A DNA stretch of 64,000 nucleotides. Source: WTAW01 sp964406575. Lineage in GTDB: Bacteria; Acidobacteriota; Aminicenantia; Aminicenantales; Aminicenantaceae. The notes under the pieces were generated by a model, which ran no database searches, had not been told where the DNA came from, and worked only from the letters and a program-made list of their open reading frames with translations. The position numbers were made by a program, and so were the translations under genes. How positions within the stretch are numbered: the first letter of the stretch is position 1; every line of letters starts with the position of its first letter. The stretch lies in assembly GCA_964406575.1 (NCBI GenBank), contig CAYOSH010000017.1, forward strand, positions 37,401 to 101,400, written 5' to 3'. Shown here piece by piece: positions 25,689-33,255 of the stretch.

Positions 25689-26966
25689 TTATATCACTGT
25701 TCCATCGGGGATGGTCGCATTTTTGGGGACAACTATGATTCCATCGCGAATCACATACTCTTCGTGAGTCTCCTCATCGATCCCTCTTTCATTCGCAAGT
25801 TTGACTCCGTCTCCTATCCGGGCATTTTTATCGATAATCGTATTGCGGATGGCGCAGTCATTTCCTATTCCGATCCTGGGGATTCCTTTTTTAAGATTCT
25901 CCTCGATCTCTTCATTGGATTCAAAATAATCAGCTCCCATCAACACAGAGCGCTCGATAACGGCATTGTGGCCGATCCGTGAGCGAAGGCCGATGATGGA
26001 ATAGACGATCTTCGAAGTGTTGATGATGCTCCCCTCGCACAGGATGGAGTTTTGAACTTCTGAAGACAAAATTTTTGACCCCGGCAAAAAACGGGCGCGG
26101 CTGAAGATCGGCCTTTGCTCATCATAAAAGTTAAACCGGGGCAGGGGCTGTGTCAGGTCCATGTGGACGTTATAAAAGCTGCGGATTGTTCCGATGTCCT
26201 CCCAGTAGCCGTCAAAAAAGTAGCCGTAAACATTCTTCTGCGCGATGGAAGCGGGAATAACCTCTCTGCCGAAATCTTCATACTCATCGTTTTCGAGCAA
26301 TTCCTTCAGGACTTCCCAATTGAAAAGGTACACTCCCATTGATGCAAGGTGGGTCCTTCCTGCTGGATCGATGCCAAATTGTTGAAATAAATTTTCGGGA
26401 GCTTTCATGTTTTCGATTTGGATAGGATCTTTTGGTTTTTCTAGGAAGGCGATGATTTGGCCTTGATCGTTGACTTTCATTACTCCAAGATCCGGAGCTT
26501 GACTGGGATAAGCAGGATCGACAGCGATGCTGATATCGGCCTTTTTTTCCAGGTGGAAATCGATAAACTTCCGGTAGTCCATCCTATAAAGGTGGTCACC
26601 CGAAAGGACAAGCACGAGGTCTCCCTCCCTTCGGACAAAACTGAGGTTCTGACGGACAGCATCCGCAGTCCCTTGGTACCAGTCCGGGCTTTCAGGAGTT
26701 TGTTGGGCAGAAAGAATGGTCACAAAATCTTTGGTAAAGCTGTCAAAGCGATAGGTGACAAAAATATGACGGTGGAGCGATTCACTGCTGTATTGAGTCA
26801 GGATGAAGATCTTTTTCAGACCTGAGTGGATGCAGTTGCTGATGGGAATATCGATCAGGCGGAATCTACCGGCGATCGGGACTGCAGGTTTGCTCCGCTT
26901 TTGGGTCAGGGGATAAAGGCGCTTCCCTTGACCGCCTGCGAGGATCATCGTGACTACACTTGTCAT
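25689..26966 (-). CDS. glgC: Glucose-1-phosphate adenylyltransferase (ADP-glucose pyrophosphorylase)
   Basis: 425 residues. It makes ADP-glucose from ATP and glucose-1-phosphate, the committed step of glycogen synthesis. Motifs: AGGQGKRLYPLTQKRSKPAV at the N-terminus (nucleotide binding and allosteric Arg region), RFRLIDIPISNCIHSG, VLSGDHLYRMDY (the metal-binding Asp) and GVYLFNWEVL. A C-terminal left-handed beta-helix (hexapeptide-like repeats, about residues 300-425) is present. The N-terminal pattern agrees with a regulated homotetrameric bacterial enzyme. It heads the glgC-galT unit, which converges on the glgA-glgB-GH57-malQ unit of the other strand. Confidence 0.95.
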   Translation of the reverse strand: MTSVVTMILAGGQGKRLYPLTQKRSKPAVPIAGRFRLIDIPISNCIHSGLKKIFILTQYSSESLHRHIFVTYRFDSFTKDFVTILSAQQTPESPDWYQGTADAVRQNLSFVRREGDLVLVLSGDHLYRMDYRKFIDFHLEKKADISIAVDPAYPSQAPDLGVMKVNDQGQIIAFLEKPKDPIQIENMKAPENLFQQFGIDPAGRTHLASMGVYLFNWEVLKELLENDEYEDFGREVIPASIAQKNVYGYFFDGYWEDIGTIRSFYNVHMDLTQPLPRFNFYDEQRPIFSRARFLPGSKILSSEVQNSILCEGSIINTSKIVYSIIGLRSRIGHNAVIERSVLMGADYFESNEEIEENLKKGIPRIGIGNDCAIRNTIIDKNARIGDGVKLANERGIDEETHEEYVIRDGIIVVPKNATIPDGTVI

Positions 26967-27004
26967 ATCGGTGCTTTTAGCCTAATTTAGCAAAGAATTA
27001 TATA

Positions 27005-27139
27005 TCAAAACAATATAAAAATCAGCCAAAAAGATACTGCCCCAGCGATTACAGAGAAATATTGATTCTTGATTTTATGGATGGAATGGACAAATTTTTT
27101 TTCGGCAGTCTCCAGAATTTCAAGAATATCCTTTGACAT
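27005..27139 (-). CDS. Predicted small membrane protein
   Basis: A 44-codon frame: MSKDILEILETAEKKFVHSI at the start, ending in one hydrophobic helix, YFSVIAGAVSFWLIFILF, then TGA. The soluble part is amphipathic and charged. It fills most of the gap between the MscS gene (22 bases upstream on the same strand) and glgC (38 bases downstream). AGAGG lies very close to the ATG, so spacing is poor and translation may rely on coupling. No family recognised. It could be a small accessory of the channel gene, or chance. Confidence 0.4.
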   Translation of the reverse strand: MSKDILEILETAEKKFVHSIHKIKNQYFSVIAGAVSFWLIFILF

Positions 27140-27161
27140 CCTCTGAGGCTATTAGATTTAT

Positions 27162-28058
27162 CTATAAGTTATGCTTTTCGTCCATTATAATCCTCAAAGG
27201 GGTGGCATCGCCCTTTTTATCCTGACCGATGTAAAGAGTTCTATGTGGGAAAGGAATTTCTATATCTTCTTCGTCAAATTTTTTCTTGAGTCTTCTATTG
27301 AACTCTCTTGCTATACGCCATTGCTTGAGCGGCTTTGTCGTCGTGCGGGCTTTTATGATCAAGGCTGAGTCGGCAAATTTGTCCAAACCGAATATTTCTA
27401 TAGGTTCCAAGATATCCTCCTTAAAATCAGGGTCCTTCCTCAATCCCTCATCTATTTCTTTAATGATCTCTGTCACTTCGTCCACGTCTTCCCGATAAGC
27501 CACCCCTATTTCAAAGATATAACGAGAGTAATCCTTAGTCATATTCGTGACAACGTCGATACTTCCGTTGGGAATGTAATGGACATTACCGTTCAAGTCA
27601 CGGAGAACCGTCATTTTTAGATTTATCATTTCAACTAAACCGCGTTTATCAGAAATCTGGATAAAATCGCCAACTCTAATCTGATCCCACAACAAAAGGA
27701 AAAATCCATTTATGATATCCTTTATTAAGCTCTGGCCTGCAAATCCAATAGCGACACCTGCGATTCCAGCCGTAGCAAGCAAAGGGGCTATTTCAATTCC
27801 TAATTGTCCAATAATTGTGATCGCTGCAATGACAAGAACTAAAATGATCAAGAAATTCTGAATAACGGAAGTGAGTGTTTTTGCTCTTTTTTCAGATTCT
27901 TCATCAGCCCCTTTTTTAAGAAATACCAACGATAATCTGTTAGAAACCATCTTGATGACTTTGATTATTATCAAAGTAAAGACCACAATGAACATAATCT
28001 TAATGCCTGTGGTGAAAGCCCAAGTTTTTACTGATGTTAGAAAATCTGAAAAATTCAT
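27162..28058 (-). CDS. Small-conductance mechanosensitive channel family protein (MscS)
   Basis: 298 residues. Two to three membrane helices occupy residues 15-125: GIKIMFIVVFTLIIIKVIKM, then FLIILVLVIAAITIIGQLGI. The pore-lining helix APLLATAGIAGVAIGFAGQS is Gly/Ala-rich as in MscS. FFLLLWDQIRVGDFIQISDK starts the cytoplasmic beta domain (about 150-190), followed by the alpha/beta domain to the end. The channel opens under membrane tension and releases solutes on hypo-osmotic shock. A good ribosome-binding site (GGAGGA) is present. It follows the related gene at 28072 by 13 bases; the two are co-transcribed paralogues. Confidence 0.9.
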   Translation of the reverse strand: MNFSDFLTSVKTWAFTTGIKIMFIVVFTLIIIKVIKMVSNRLSLVFLKKGADEESEKRAKTLTSVIQNFLIILVLVIAAITIIGQLGIEIAPLLATAGIAGVAIGFAGQSLIKDIINGFFLLLWDQIRVGDFIQISDKRGLVEMINLKMTVLRDLNGNVHYIPNGSIDVVTNMTKDYSRYIFEIGVAYREDVDEVTEIIKEIDEGLRKDPDFKEDILEPIEIFGLDKFADSALIIKARTTTKPLKQWRIAREFNRRLKKKFDEEDIEIPFPHRTLYIGQDKKGDATPLRIIMDEKHNL

Positions 28059-28071
28059 TGATATTTCCTCC

Positions 28072-28959
28072 TCAATTTTTTTTGGAATACAAATCCGACT
28101 GGAGTTTAAGTGGAATGGGATTTTCCTCTTTATAAATTTTGAGCTCTTGAATGTCTGCCGGTAAAGAAAAACCTTCGTCCATCAGAGTCTCTTTCGTTTG
28201 ATTGATGATGTTTGTTTTTAATTCCAGGACCGATTCCTTGTATTCAAACAGGTTCACCCAGAAATAGACTCTTAGATTGACGGTGCTTGTTGCTAATTCT
28301 TCGACTGTAACGAAAGGAGCAGGCTCGTTCAACACCCCATCCATATTATCCAAATTTTTGCTAATAAGAGCTCTTGCTTGGTTGGCATCATCGCCCTGGT
28401 CGATCCCCACAACAAAATCGAATCTCAACAATCCATCCCTCGTGTAGTTGAGAAGAGGATTTTTCAATATCATGGCATTGGGAATATAAATATCTTTCCC
28501 ATCGAACGAGCGGATATGTGTGTTCCTCAAATCCAGGGTTTTGACCACGCCTTTGATGGAATCAGATTGGACAGTGTCACCCACATTGAAAGGCCGACTA
28601 AAGGCCAAAAGAACTCCTGCAAGAAAATTCTCTCCGATATCACGGAAAGCAAAACCAAGGACGATCCCAGTTATCCCGGCACTGGTGAGGAGGCCCCGGG
28701 CTATCCCTCCTAGTTCAACTATCTGCATCGCGATGGCAATGCCTAAAACGAGTATGGTCCATTGGAACACTTTGGAAATAAATTTTGCTAAAAGTGGATC
28801 ATCCAACCTCTTGCTTGTTCTGTTCTGCACAATTTTTTTTATCCTTCTTGCAACAATGAAAGCTATAATCAAAACACCAATTGCCAATACAATTTTTGGC
28901 AAAAATAACCAAAGATTTTCCCAGTATTTCTCCAAAACAAGCATCAATCGGTCTTTCAT
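28072..28959 (-). CDS. Small-conductance mechanosensitive channel family protein (MscS), second copy
   Basis: 295 residues, first of the mscS pair. Helices are LPKIVLAIGVLIIAFIVARR near 20-40 and WTILVLGIAIAMQIVELG near 70-88. The pore helix GLLTSAGITGIVLGFAFRDI near 90-110 has a FAFRD ending typical of MscS proteins, followed by AGVLLAFSRPFNVGDTV. The cytoplasmic vestibule domain follows. Similarity to the neighbour is clear in layout but not close in sequence, so they probably differ in threshold or solute preference. The ATG has AGAGGAGG upstream. Confidence 0.9.
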   Translation of the reverse strand: MKDRLMLVLEKYWENLWLFLPKIVLAIGVLIIAFIVARRIKKIVQNRTSKRLDDPLLAKFISKVFQWTILVLGIAIAMQIVELGGIARGLLTSAGITGIVLGFAFRDIGENFLAGVLLAFSRPFNVGDTVQSDSIKGVVKTLDLRNTHIRSFDGKDIYIPNAMILKNPLLNYTRDGLLRFDFVVGIDQGDDANQARALISKNLDNMDGVLNEPAPFVTVEELATSTVNLRVYFWVNLFEYKESVLELKTNIINQTKETLMDEGFSLPADIQELKIYKEENPIPLKLQSDLYSKKN

Positions 28960-29025
28960 AGCTCCTCCTCTAAAAATGAATAAAGTATAAGCCTTGTCTT
29001 CTTCCTTTTTTTCATCATTCGCATT

Positions 29026-29817
29026 TTATTCCAATTCCATAGCGATTTCAGCACCGATAAGATATACCAAGATGCTGTAATACAACCAAATCATCAACAG
29101 GATAAGGGACCCTATTGAGCCATAGATGATAGAGTAAAGTTTAATGCGAACGATATAAACACCGAAAATATGTTTTAAAACCTCCCAAAGCATTGTGGCA
29201 GCAAAGCCTCCAACCATAACACTTTTGAAAGAAAGTTTTTTCCGGGAAAGGAGCTTGTAGGAAAGGGTAAAAAAGAATGTCTCAACGACCACATGACCGA
29301 GCAATACCATAAAATAGGAATTGACGAGAGGGATTTTCCCGAGTTTCGTCGCGAGAATGAGGAAGGTGTTGCCAGTGAAGAATGAAACTAAGAGGACAAA
29401 GGACGTTAGAAGGAAGAAAGAAAAAGCCTTCAGTGTGGCTTTCCAACTCTCAATTTTTCTGTCTATACTAAAAATTTTATTAAGAGCTTGTTCAAGATGG
29501 CGAAACACCTTAAAAGCAAAGTAAATCAGGAATAGAAAGCTGATCAGGGAAAGAATTTGGCCGCTCTCAAGTATGTTTTCCAAGTTTGCGATAACGGTAT
29601 CGATAACAGAATGGGGGAAAAGACGAAAATAGATTTTGATTCTTTCGACGGTGACAGCTTCTTTCAGAAAAAACGATGAAGCATAGAGGAGCATGATGAG
29701 AAACGGGAAAACGGAGAGAAAGGCATAGAATGCAACGGCTGCTGAAAGAGTAAAGATGTCCTTTTCCCGAAATTTTAGAAATATGGCCTTTATATTTCCG
29801 AGAAATTTTTTTTTCAT
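29026..29817 (-). CDS. YihY/BrkB family membrane protein
   Basis: 263 residues with about six hydrophobic helices. The YihY/virulence factor BrkB signature is visible in LSAAVAFYAFLSVFPFLIML near residue 25, and in the C-terminal YGSIGSLILLMIWLYYSILV and GAEIAMELE. The family was once called ribonuclease BN in error; its true role is unknown, possibly transport or envelope stress. It lies 66 bases upstream of the mscS pair on the same strand, so it may share their transcript. Confidence 0.88.
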   Translation of the reverse strand: MKKKFLGNIKAIFLKFREKDIFTLSAAVAFYAFLSVFPFLIMLLYASSFFLKEAVTVERIKIYFRLFPHSVIDTVIANLENILESGQILSLISFLFLIYFAFKVFRHLEQALNKIFSIDRKIESWKATLKAFSFFLLTSFVLLVSFFTGNTFLILATKLGKIPLVNSYFMVLLGHVVVETFFFTLSYKLLSRKKLSFKSVMVGGFAATMLWEVLKHIFGVYIVRIKLYSIIYGSIGSLILLMIWLYYSILVYLIGAEIAMELE

Positions 29818-30108
29818 TGAAATCGATTATTTATCCTATTTTAAACTGAATGCCTCCCAAATCCAAATCTTACATTCAGGATATATCATGATACATAATA
29901 TGATGAATGCGGTTCCTCTCTGTCTGAAATCCTTGGTGGTGAAAACAATTATGCATGTAGCTCTCCTTCCGAATTCCATAGCTGTGGGTGGGGGAAAGGA
30001 GTCTTTGATAAGGAGGAATGACGTCTCGCCCTTAAAGTTTTATTTATTAGCTCCGGTCTTTCGGATTTAGAAATTTCTTCTTAGAAGAAGTGACTTCAGA
30101 GAAGAATC

Positions 30109-31317
30109 TCAACGATTTTCTTCCTCCACAACGGCGTTGAGTGTCTCTAAAAAACCTGGAATTGCTGAGGTAACACGGTTCCAGTTGGGAATGAGAGGGG
30201 AATAGAGCGGATTTTCAAGGAAATCTTTCCCGGCAATCTGTATGGCGTTCGTAAAGGCTTCAACCATTTGTGTTTCACTGTGCCGGTCAAACACAAGTCC
30301 ATTGATGGCCGCATCGTCATGGTAACGCTTTATGGTATCCTGAGCAGTGCGAAGGTAAGTGACAACTAGAGTGTTGAACAGACTTTGGCTCATGTGTGCC
30401 CCTTCTATGGCGAGATTTCGGAAGATGGCTTTGGTAATATCGATGGTCATCTTCATCAGGCCTTTGTGCGGATCGTTTGCGGATACAGGCTGGTGTTTGT
30501 GTTCATAGGACTCACAAAGTTCCACCTGGCAGATTCTTTTTAGGGCACAATTCCGGAAGACCTCGGCGAGTGTTTCCACTTCAATCCCCCAATCGCTGGG
30601 GATGCGGTTTATACGGGCGAGGTCAGTACTCATGGAAAACTCCCCAGCTAGAGGATATCGGAAACTGTCGAGAAAGTTGAGCAAAGGTAAAGGACCGAGA
30701 AGCTTTTCCAGACTTCTGATGATGGGCGTCACAAAGAGCCGTGTCACTCGACCGTGCATGCGATTTGTGACGCGAGCGTAATAACCCTTGGCGAAGACAT
30801 AGTCAATATTGGCTGAGGCGACGGCATAACAGAGCCGTGCCAGAATCTCCCTTGTATAGTTGACGATATCGCAGTCGTGGAGAGCGATCACTTTGCTTTC
30901 GTTCCTTGACAAGATGTATCCATAAGCAGTCCAGCAAGACCGGCCTTTTCCATCTTGCCCCACAAAAAGACCGTTATCTTCGAGCTGTTTATAGAGCTTT
31001 CCTATCCCAGGGCCTGTGTTCCAGATGATCCGAGTTCTCTGAGGCAACGCAGAAAAGAAATGTTTCGCTTTTTGATATTGTTCTTGATCGGTTCTTCCCA
31101 TGGTTACGACAATTTCATTGAGGTAAGGGACCTTCTTGATCTCTTCGAGGATATGTTTCAGGGCAGGCCCTTCAAGTTCAGCGTAGATGGAAGGAAGAAC
31201 AAGGGCGATTGGACGTTGGCGATTGAATTTGATCAGTTCCTCATCCATCCGTTTGAGGTCTGTTTTGCCCAATCTGTGGAACGTGGTGACCACTCCGGTT
31301 TGGTAGAAATCAGACAT
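30109..31317 (-). CDS. Glucosyl-3-phosphoglycerate synthase-like glycosyltransferase (GT81)
   Basis: 402 residues, cytoplasmic GT-A fold. GpgS-like features: ALVLPSIYAELEGPALKHIL near residue 38, WNTGPGIGKLYK, GQDGKGRSCWTAYGY near 120, the metal-binding ALHDCDIVNY near 145, RYPLAGEFSMSTDLA near 225 and DWGIEVETLAEVF near 248. GpgS makes glucosyl-3-phosphoglycerate from NDP-glucose and 3-phosphoglycerate, the first step to glucosylglycerate, a compatible solute. No phosphatase for the second step is evident next to it. It has its own promoter and a strong ribosome-binding site (GGAGGGG). It lies among osmotic-response genes, which fits that role. Confidence 0.82.
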   Translation of the reverse strand: MSDFYQTGVVTTFHRLGKTDLKRMDEELIKFNRQRPIALVLPSIYAELEGPALKHILEEIKKVPYLNEIVVTMGRTDQEQYQKAKHFFSALPQRTRIIWNTGPGIGKLYKQLEDNGLFVGQDGKGRSCWTAYGYILSRNESKVIALHDCDIVNYTREILARLCYAVASANIDYVFAKGYYARVTNRMHGRVTRLFVTPIIRSLEKLLGPLPLLNFLDSFRYPLAGEFSMSTDLARINRIPSDWGIEVETLAEVFRNCALKRICQVELCESYEHKHQPVSANDPHKGLMKMTIDITKAIFRNLAIEGAHMSQSLFNTLVVTYLRTAQDTIKRYHDDAAINGLVFDRHSETQMVEAFTNAIQIAGKDFLENPLYSPLIPNWNRVTSAIPGFLETLNAVVEEENR

Positions 31318-31343
31318 TCTCCCCTCCTTATAAATGTATCTCC

Positions 31344-31372
31344 ATTATACTGGAGTATCCTTATAATGGAAA
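31344..31372 (-). promoter_or_regulatory. Sigma70-type promoter for the GpgS-like gene
   Basis: On the minus strand, TTTCCA (31372-31367) and a perfect TATAAT (31349-31344) are 17 bases apart. Transcription would start about 20 bases before the ATG. Confidence 0.5.
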
Positions 31373-31496
31373 GCGTTTGATTTCCTCAGGGTGCATCGGA
31401 CCTGCAAGTATTGTTTTGCGCCGGTATAATTTCTATAATTGTATTTGTTTCGCGAGGGAGAAAAAACTCTTGATAGCACCAGAAACTCTCAATAAG

Positions 31497-31622
31497 CCTG
31501 GATTATTCACGAGCTTAGGTTGTTGCAAAGGCAATGCAGTGGCCCACGAAGCTGTAGTGAACTACTGCGTATGGGCTGCAACGGAGACTTTGTAGTGAGA
31601 TAAGCTCGCCTGAAAGGTAAAA
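31497..31622 (+). repeat. Dispersed non-coding repeat R1, copy B
   Basis: The plus strand matches the minus strand of 2650-2809 (copy A). Shared blocks in the same order are GGATTATTCACGA, GCAGTGGC, TGTAGTGAAC, GCTCGCCTG and GGTAAAA. The copies are about 29 kb apart, in opposite orientation, and no frame is conserved. Confidence 0.55.
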
Positions 31623-31775
31623 ATGTCGATTATAATAATGAAGGCCTTGAAGATATAATTATCAAATTAGTTTTTTGGAAGATCAATGTAAATTATTGAA
31701 ATTGATTTACTTGTAATAAATATCGACATTTTTTATGAATAATTCAGGTAAATTGTAAGACAGAGGGAGGATACG

Positions 31776-32453
31776 ATGAACAGTTTATATTTCCTATTCC
31801 CGACATTGCTTGCCATATTGGTCTCGTTCCTCGTTGTTAGAGGTGCCTCGATCGCCCTGATGATGACAGGTTTGGAAAAGCACAAGGCACGATTTCAGGC
31901 CCTATCTGCATTTTCAGGCACGGGATTCACGACCAAAGAGTCAGAAGTGATCGTGAACCATCCAGGGCGGCGAAAGATCATTCGATATCTAATGATCACG
32001 GGAAATGCCGGGATTGCCACAGTTATCGTTACCGCCACCTCTTCCTTCACAATGAGTAGCGGCTACCAGATCCCAATTAATGGTGTGGTGCTGCTGGTCG
32101 GTATCTTTTTGATCTACAGACTCGCAAAAAGCCGAGGATTGATCAGAAAATTGGAAAATTACATCGAGAAGCGGTTGATAAAATCAGCTCAATTTGAGGA
32201 ATCATCGACAGAAGATCTGCTTCATTTCATGGAGGGTTATGGCCTCGTCAAGAAAATTGTTCCGGAAGATTCGGCGTTGATCGGACAATCTTTAGCCAAG
32301 TTGAAACTCAATAAAATGGGAATCCTTGTCTTGGGCCTTGAGCGTGAAAAGAGATGGATCCCTATCCCAAAGGCCGGTGAGATCCTGAAAAGTTTCGATA
32401 GGTTGGTTGTGTATGGCCCTCTTAATGCGCTGAAATCAAAACTAGGCGGATAG
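31776..32453 (+). CDS. Membrane protein with C-terminal RCK_C (TrkA_C) domain
   Basis: 225 residues. An N-terminal helix (LLAILVSFLVVRGASIALMM) is followed by a loop with FSGTGFTTKESEVIVNHPGR, reminiscent of the selectivity region of Trk/Ktr-type K+ transporters. Further helices are near 65-85 and 100-120. Residues about 150-225 form a TrkA_C (RCK_C) ligand-binding domain: IVPEDSALIGQSLAKLKLNK and DRLVVYGPLNALKSKL. The NAD-binding TrkA_N domain is missing and there are too few helices for a full transporter. It may regulate a channel encoded elsewhere. GGGAGG precedes the ATG. Confidence 0.75.
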   Translation: MNSLYFLFPTLLAILVSFLVVRGASIALMMTGLEKHKARFQALSAFSGTGFTTKESEVIVNHPGRRKIIRYLMITGNAGIATVIVTATSSFTMSSGYQIPINGVVLLVGIFLIYRLAKSRGLIRKLENYIEKRLIKSAQFEESSTEDLLHFMEGYGLVKKIVPEDSALIGQSLAKLKLNKMGILVLGLEREKRWIPIPKAGEILKSFDRLVVYGPLNALKSKLGG

Positions 32454-32474
32454 TTTCGCTTTTAGGGATTCCAC

Positions 32475-32771
32475 TCATCCGGTATCCAAATTGGCATACC
32501 CCGCGGAGATGATAAGCTTGAACGCCTCGTCCACGGTAAGGTCTGATCTTTCGACTTGATCCTCCGTGACAAAACAAAAAAAGCCTGACGTGGGATTCGG
32601 AGTCGTGGGAATGAATATTTTTAGGACTTTTTGTTTATTTTGTTCCGTGTCAAAGGTGTCCTCACCCGTGACAAACCCAATAAATTTCAGTCCTTTTATG
32701 GGAAATTCGAGCCTCCTTTCTCGCTCTAAGATTCCGGAAGATCTTAAACGAGCCTCAATCTGTCCGTTATT
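32475..32771 (-). pseudogene. DUF502 family protein, C-terminal remnant
   Basis: An open frame of 99 codons on the minus strand reads EFPIKGLKFIGFVTGED, then IFIPTTPNPTSGFFCFVTED, then DLTVDEAFKLIISAGYANLD before a TGA. The block PTTPNPTSGF plus the ISAG ending is the signature of the C-terminal half of DUF502 membrane proteins (about 200 residues). The N-terminal half with its two membrane helices is missing, and adjacent stops (TGA, TAA) lie just upstream in the same frame. No start codon or ribosome-binding site is found. The gene was evidently truncated; repeat element R3 lies immediately beyond the break. Confidence 0.7.
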
Positions 32772-32893
32772 TTATCATTTTATCTTGATTGTACATATAA
32801 GAGTAGTAAGAGTGAGAAGTTCAGCAAATTCGTGTCTGGCCTTAAATCCAACCGGAAGATGAAAATTCACAAGGGAGCATTGCTAAAGAGCAT

Positions 32894-33115
32894 CCCTAAA
32901 TCCGTGATGACATGAATACTCCCTATCCTTAATGAGTGCCCCAATTGTGTGATGGAGAAAACCGTTTGAAGGTTGAGCGGCCATGGTTTCTTGACCAAAG
33001 GGAAAGAAGAGCGAGGCCTGAAACCGAGCCTGTTTTTCCTCGGTGGGGAAAAATTGGCCTGTTTTAGAAATCACCAATTGGGGCAGCATAATTTTATTCA
33101 ACACGGATTTAGGAT
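32894..33115. repeat. Nested inverted-repeat (MITE-like) element, R3
   Basis: Outer arms CCTAAATCCGTGATG (from 32894) and its imperfect complement near 33096-33115 enclose inner arms TGCCCCAATTGTGTGA (32937-32952) and TCACCAATTGGGGCA (33071-33085). The element is about 220 bases with no transposase. Related pieces lie at 17976-18127 and 20193-20262; 32941-32964 matches 20231-20254 in reverse complement at 23 of 24 positions. Confidence 0.6.
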
Positions 33116-33138
33116 TGATTGCACTATCTAAAAGAAAT

Positions 33139-33167
33139 TTGACTCTGTTTGTGGGGGCTGTGATAAT
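33139..33167 (+). promoter_or_regulatory. Sigma70-type promoter for corA
   Basis: TTGACT (33139-33144) and GATAAT (33162-33167) are 17 bases apart. The start would lie about 80 bases before the ATG at 33256. Confidence 0.5.
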
Positions 33168-33255
33168 ATGGAAAAGATATTACCAAGTAAGTGAAAAATA
33201 ATTAACCTCATGAGATCTCTTTTGATCCAGAATCTTTTAAACGGAGGGAACCCAT

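Larger units (their letters stand above)
31318..31775. other. Intergenic region between divergent genes with promoter and repeat R1
   Basis: A gap of 458 bases. It contains a minus-strand promoter (31344-31372) for the GpgS-like gene and copy B of repeat R1 (31497-31622). A 72-codon plus-strand frame here overlaps the repeat and is judged non-coding. Confidence 0.5.
32454..33255. other. Intergenic region with a DUF502 gene remnant and an inverted-repeat element
   Basis: An 802-base gap between two plus-strand genes. It holds a truncated DUF502 pseudogene on the minus strand (32475-32771), the nested inverted-repeat element R3 (32894-33115) and the corA promoter (33139-33167). A 73-codon minus-strand frame that covers the R3 element is explained by the repeat and is not called. 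Confidence 0.6.

Noticed and set aside
29756..30070. 104-codon plus-strand frame in the gap before the GpgS-like gene
   Set aside because: It overlaps the start of the YihY gene on the opposite strand and lacks a ribosome-binding site and motifs.
31377..31595. 72-codon plus-strand frame
   Set aside because: Part of it is repeat R1, whose other copy does not keep the frame.
32883..33104. 73-codon minus-strand frame
   Set aside because: It coincides with the inverted-repeat element R3; related copies do not preserve a reading frame.
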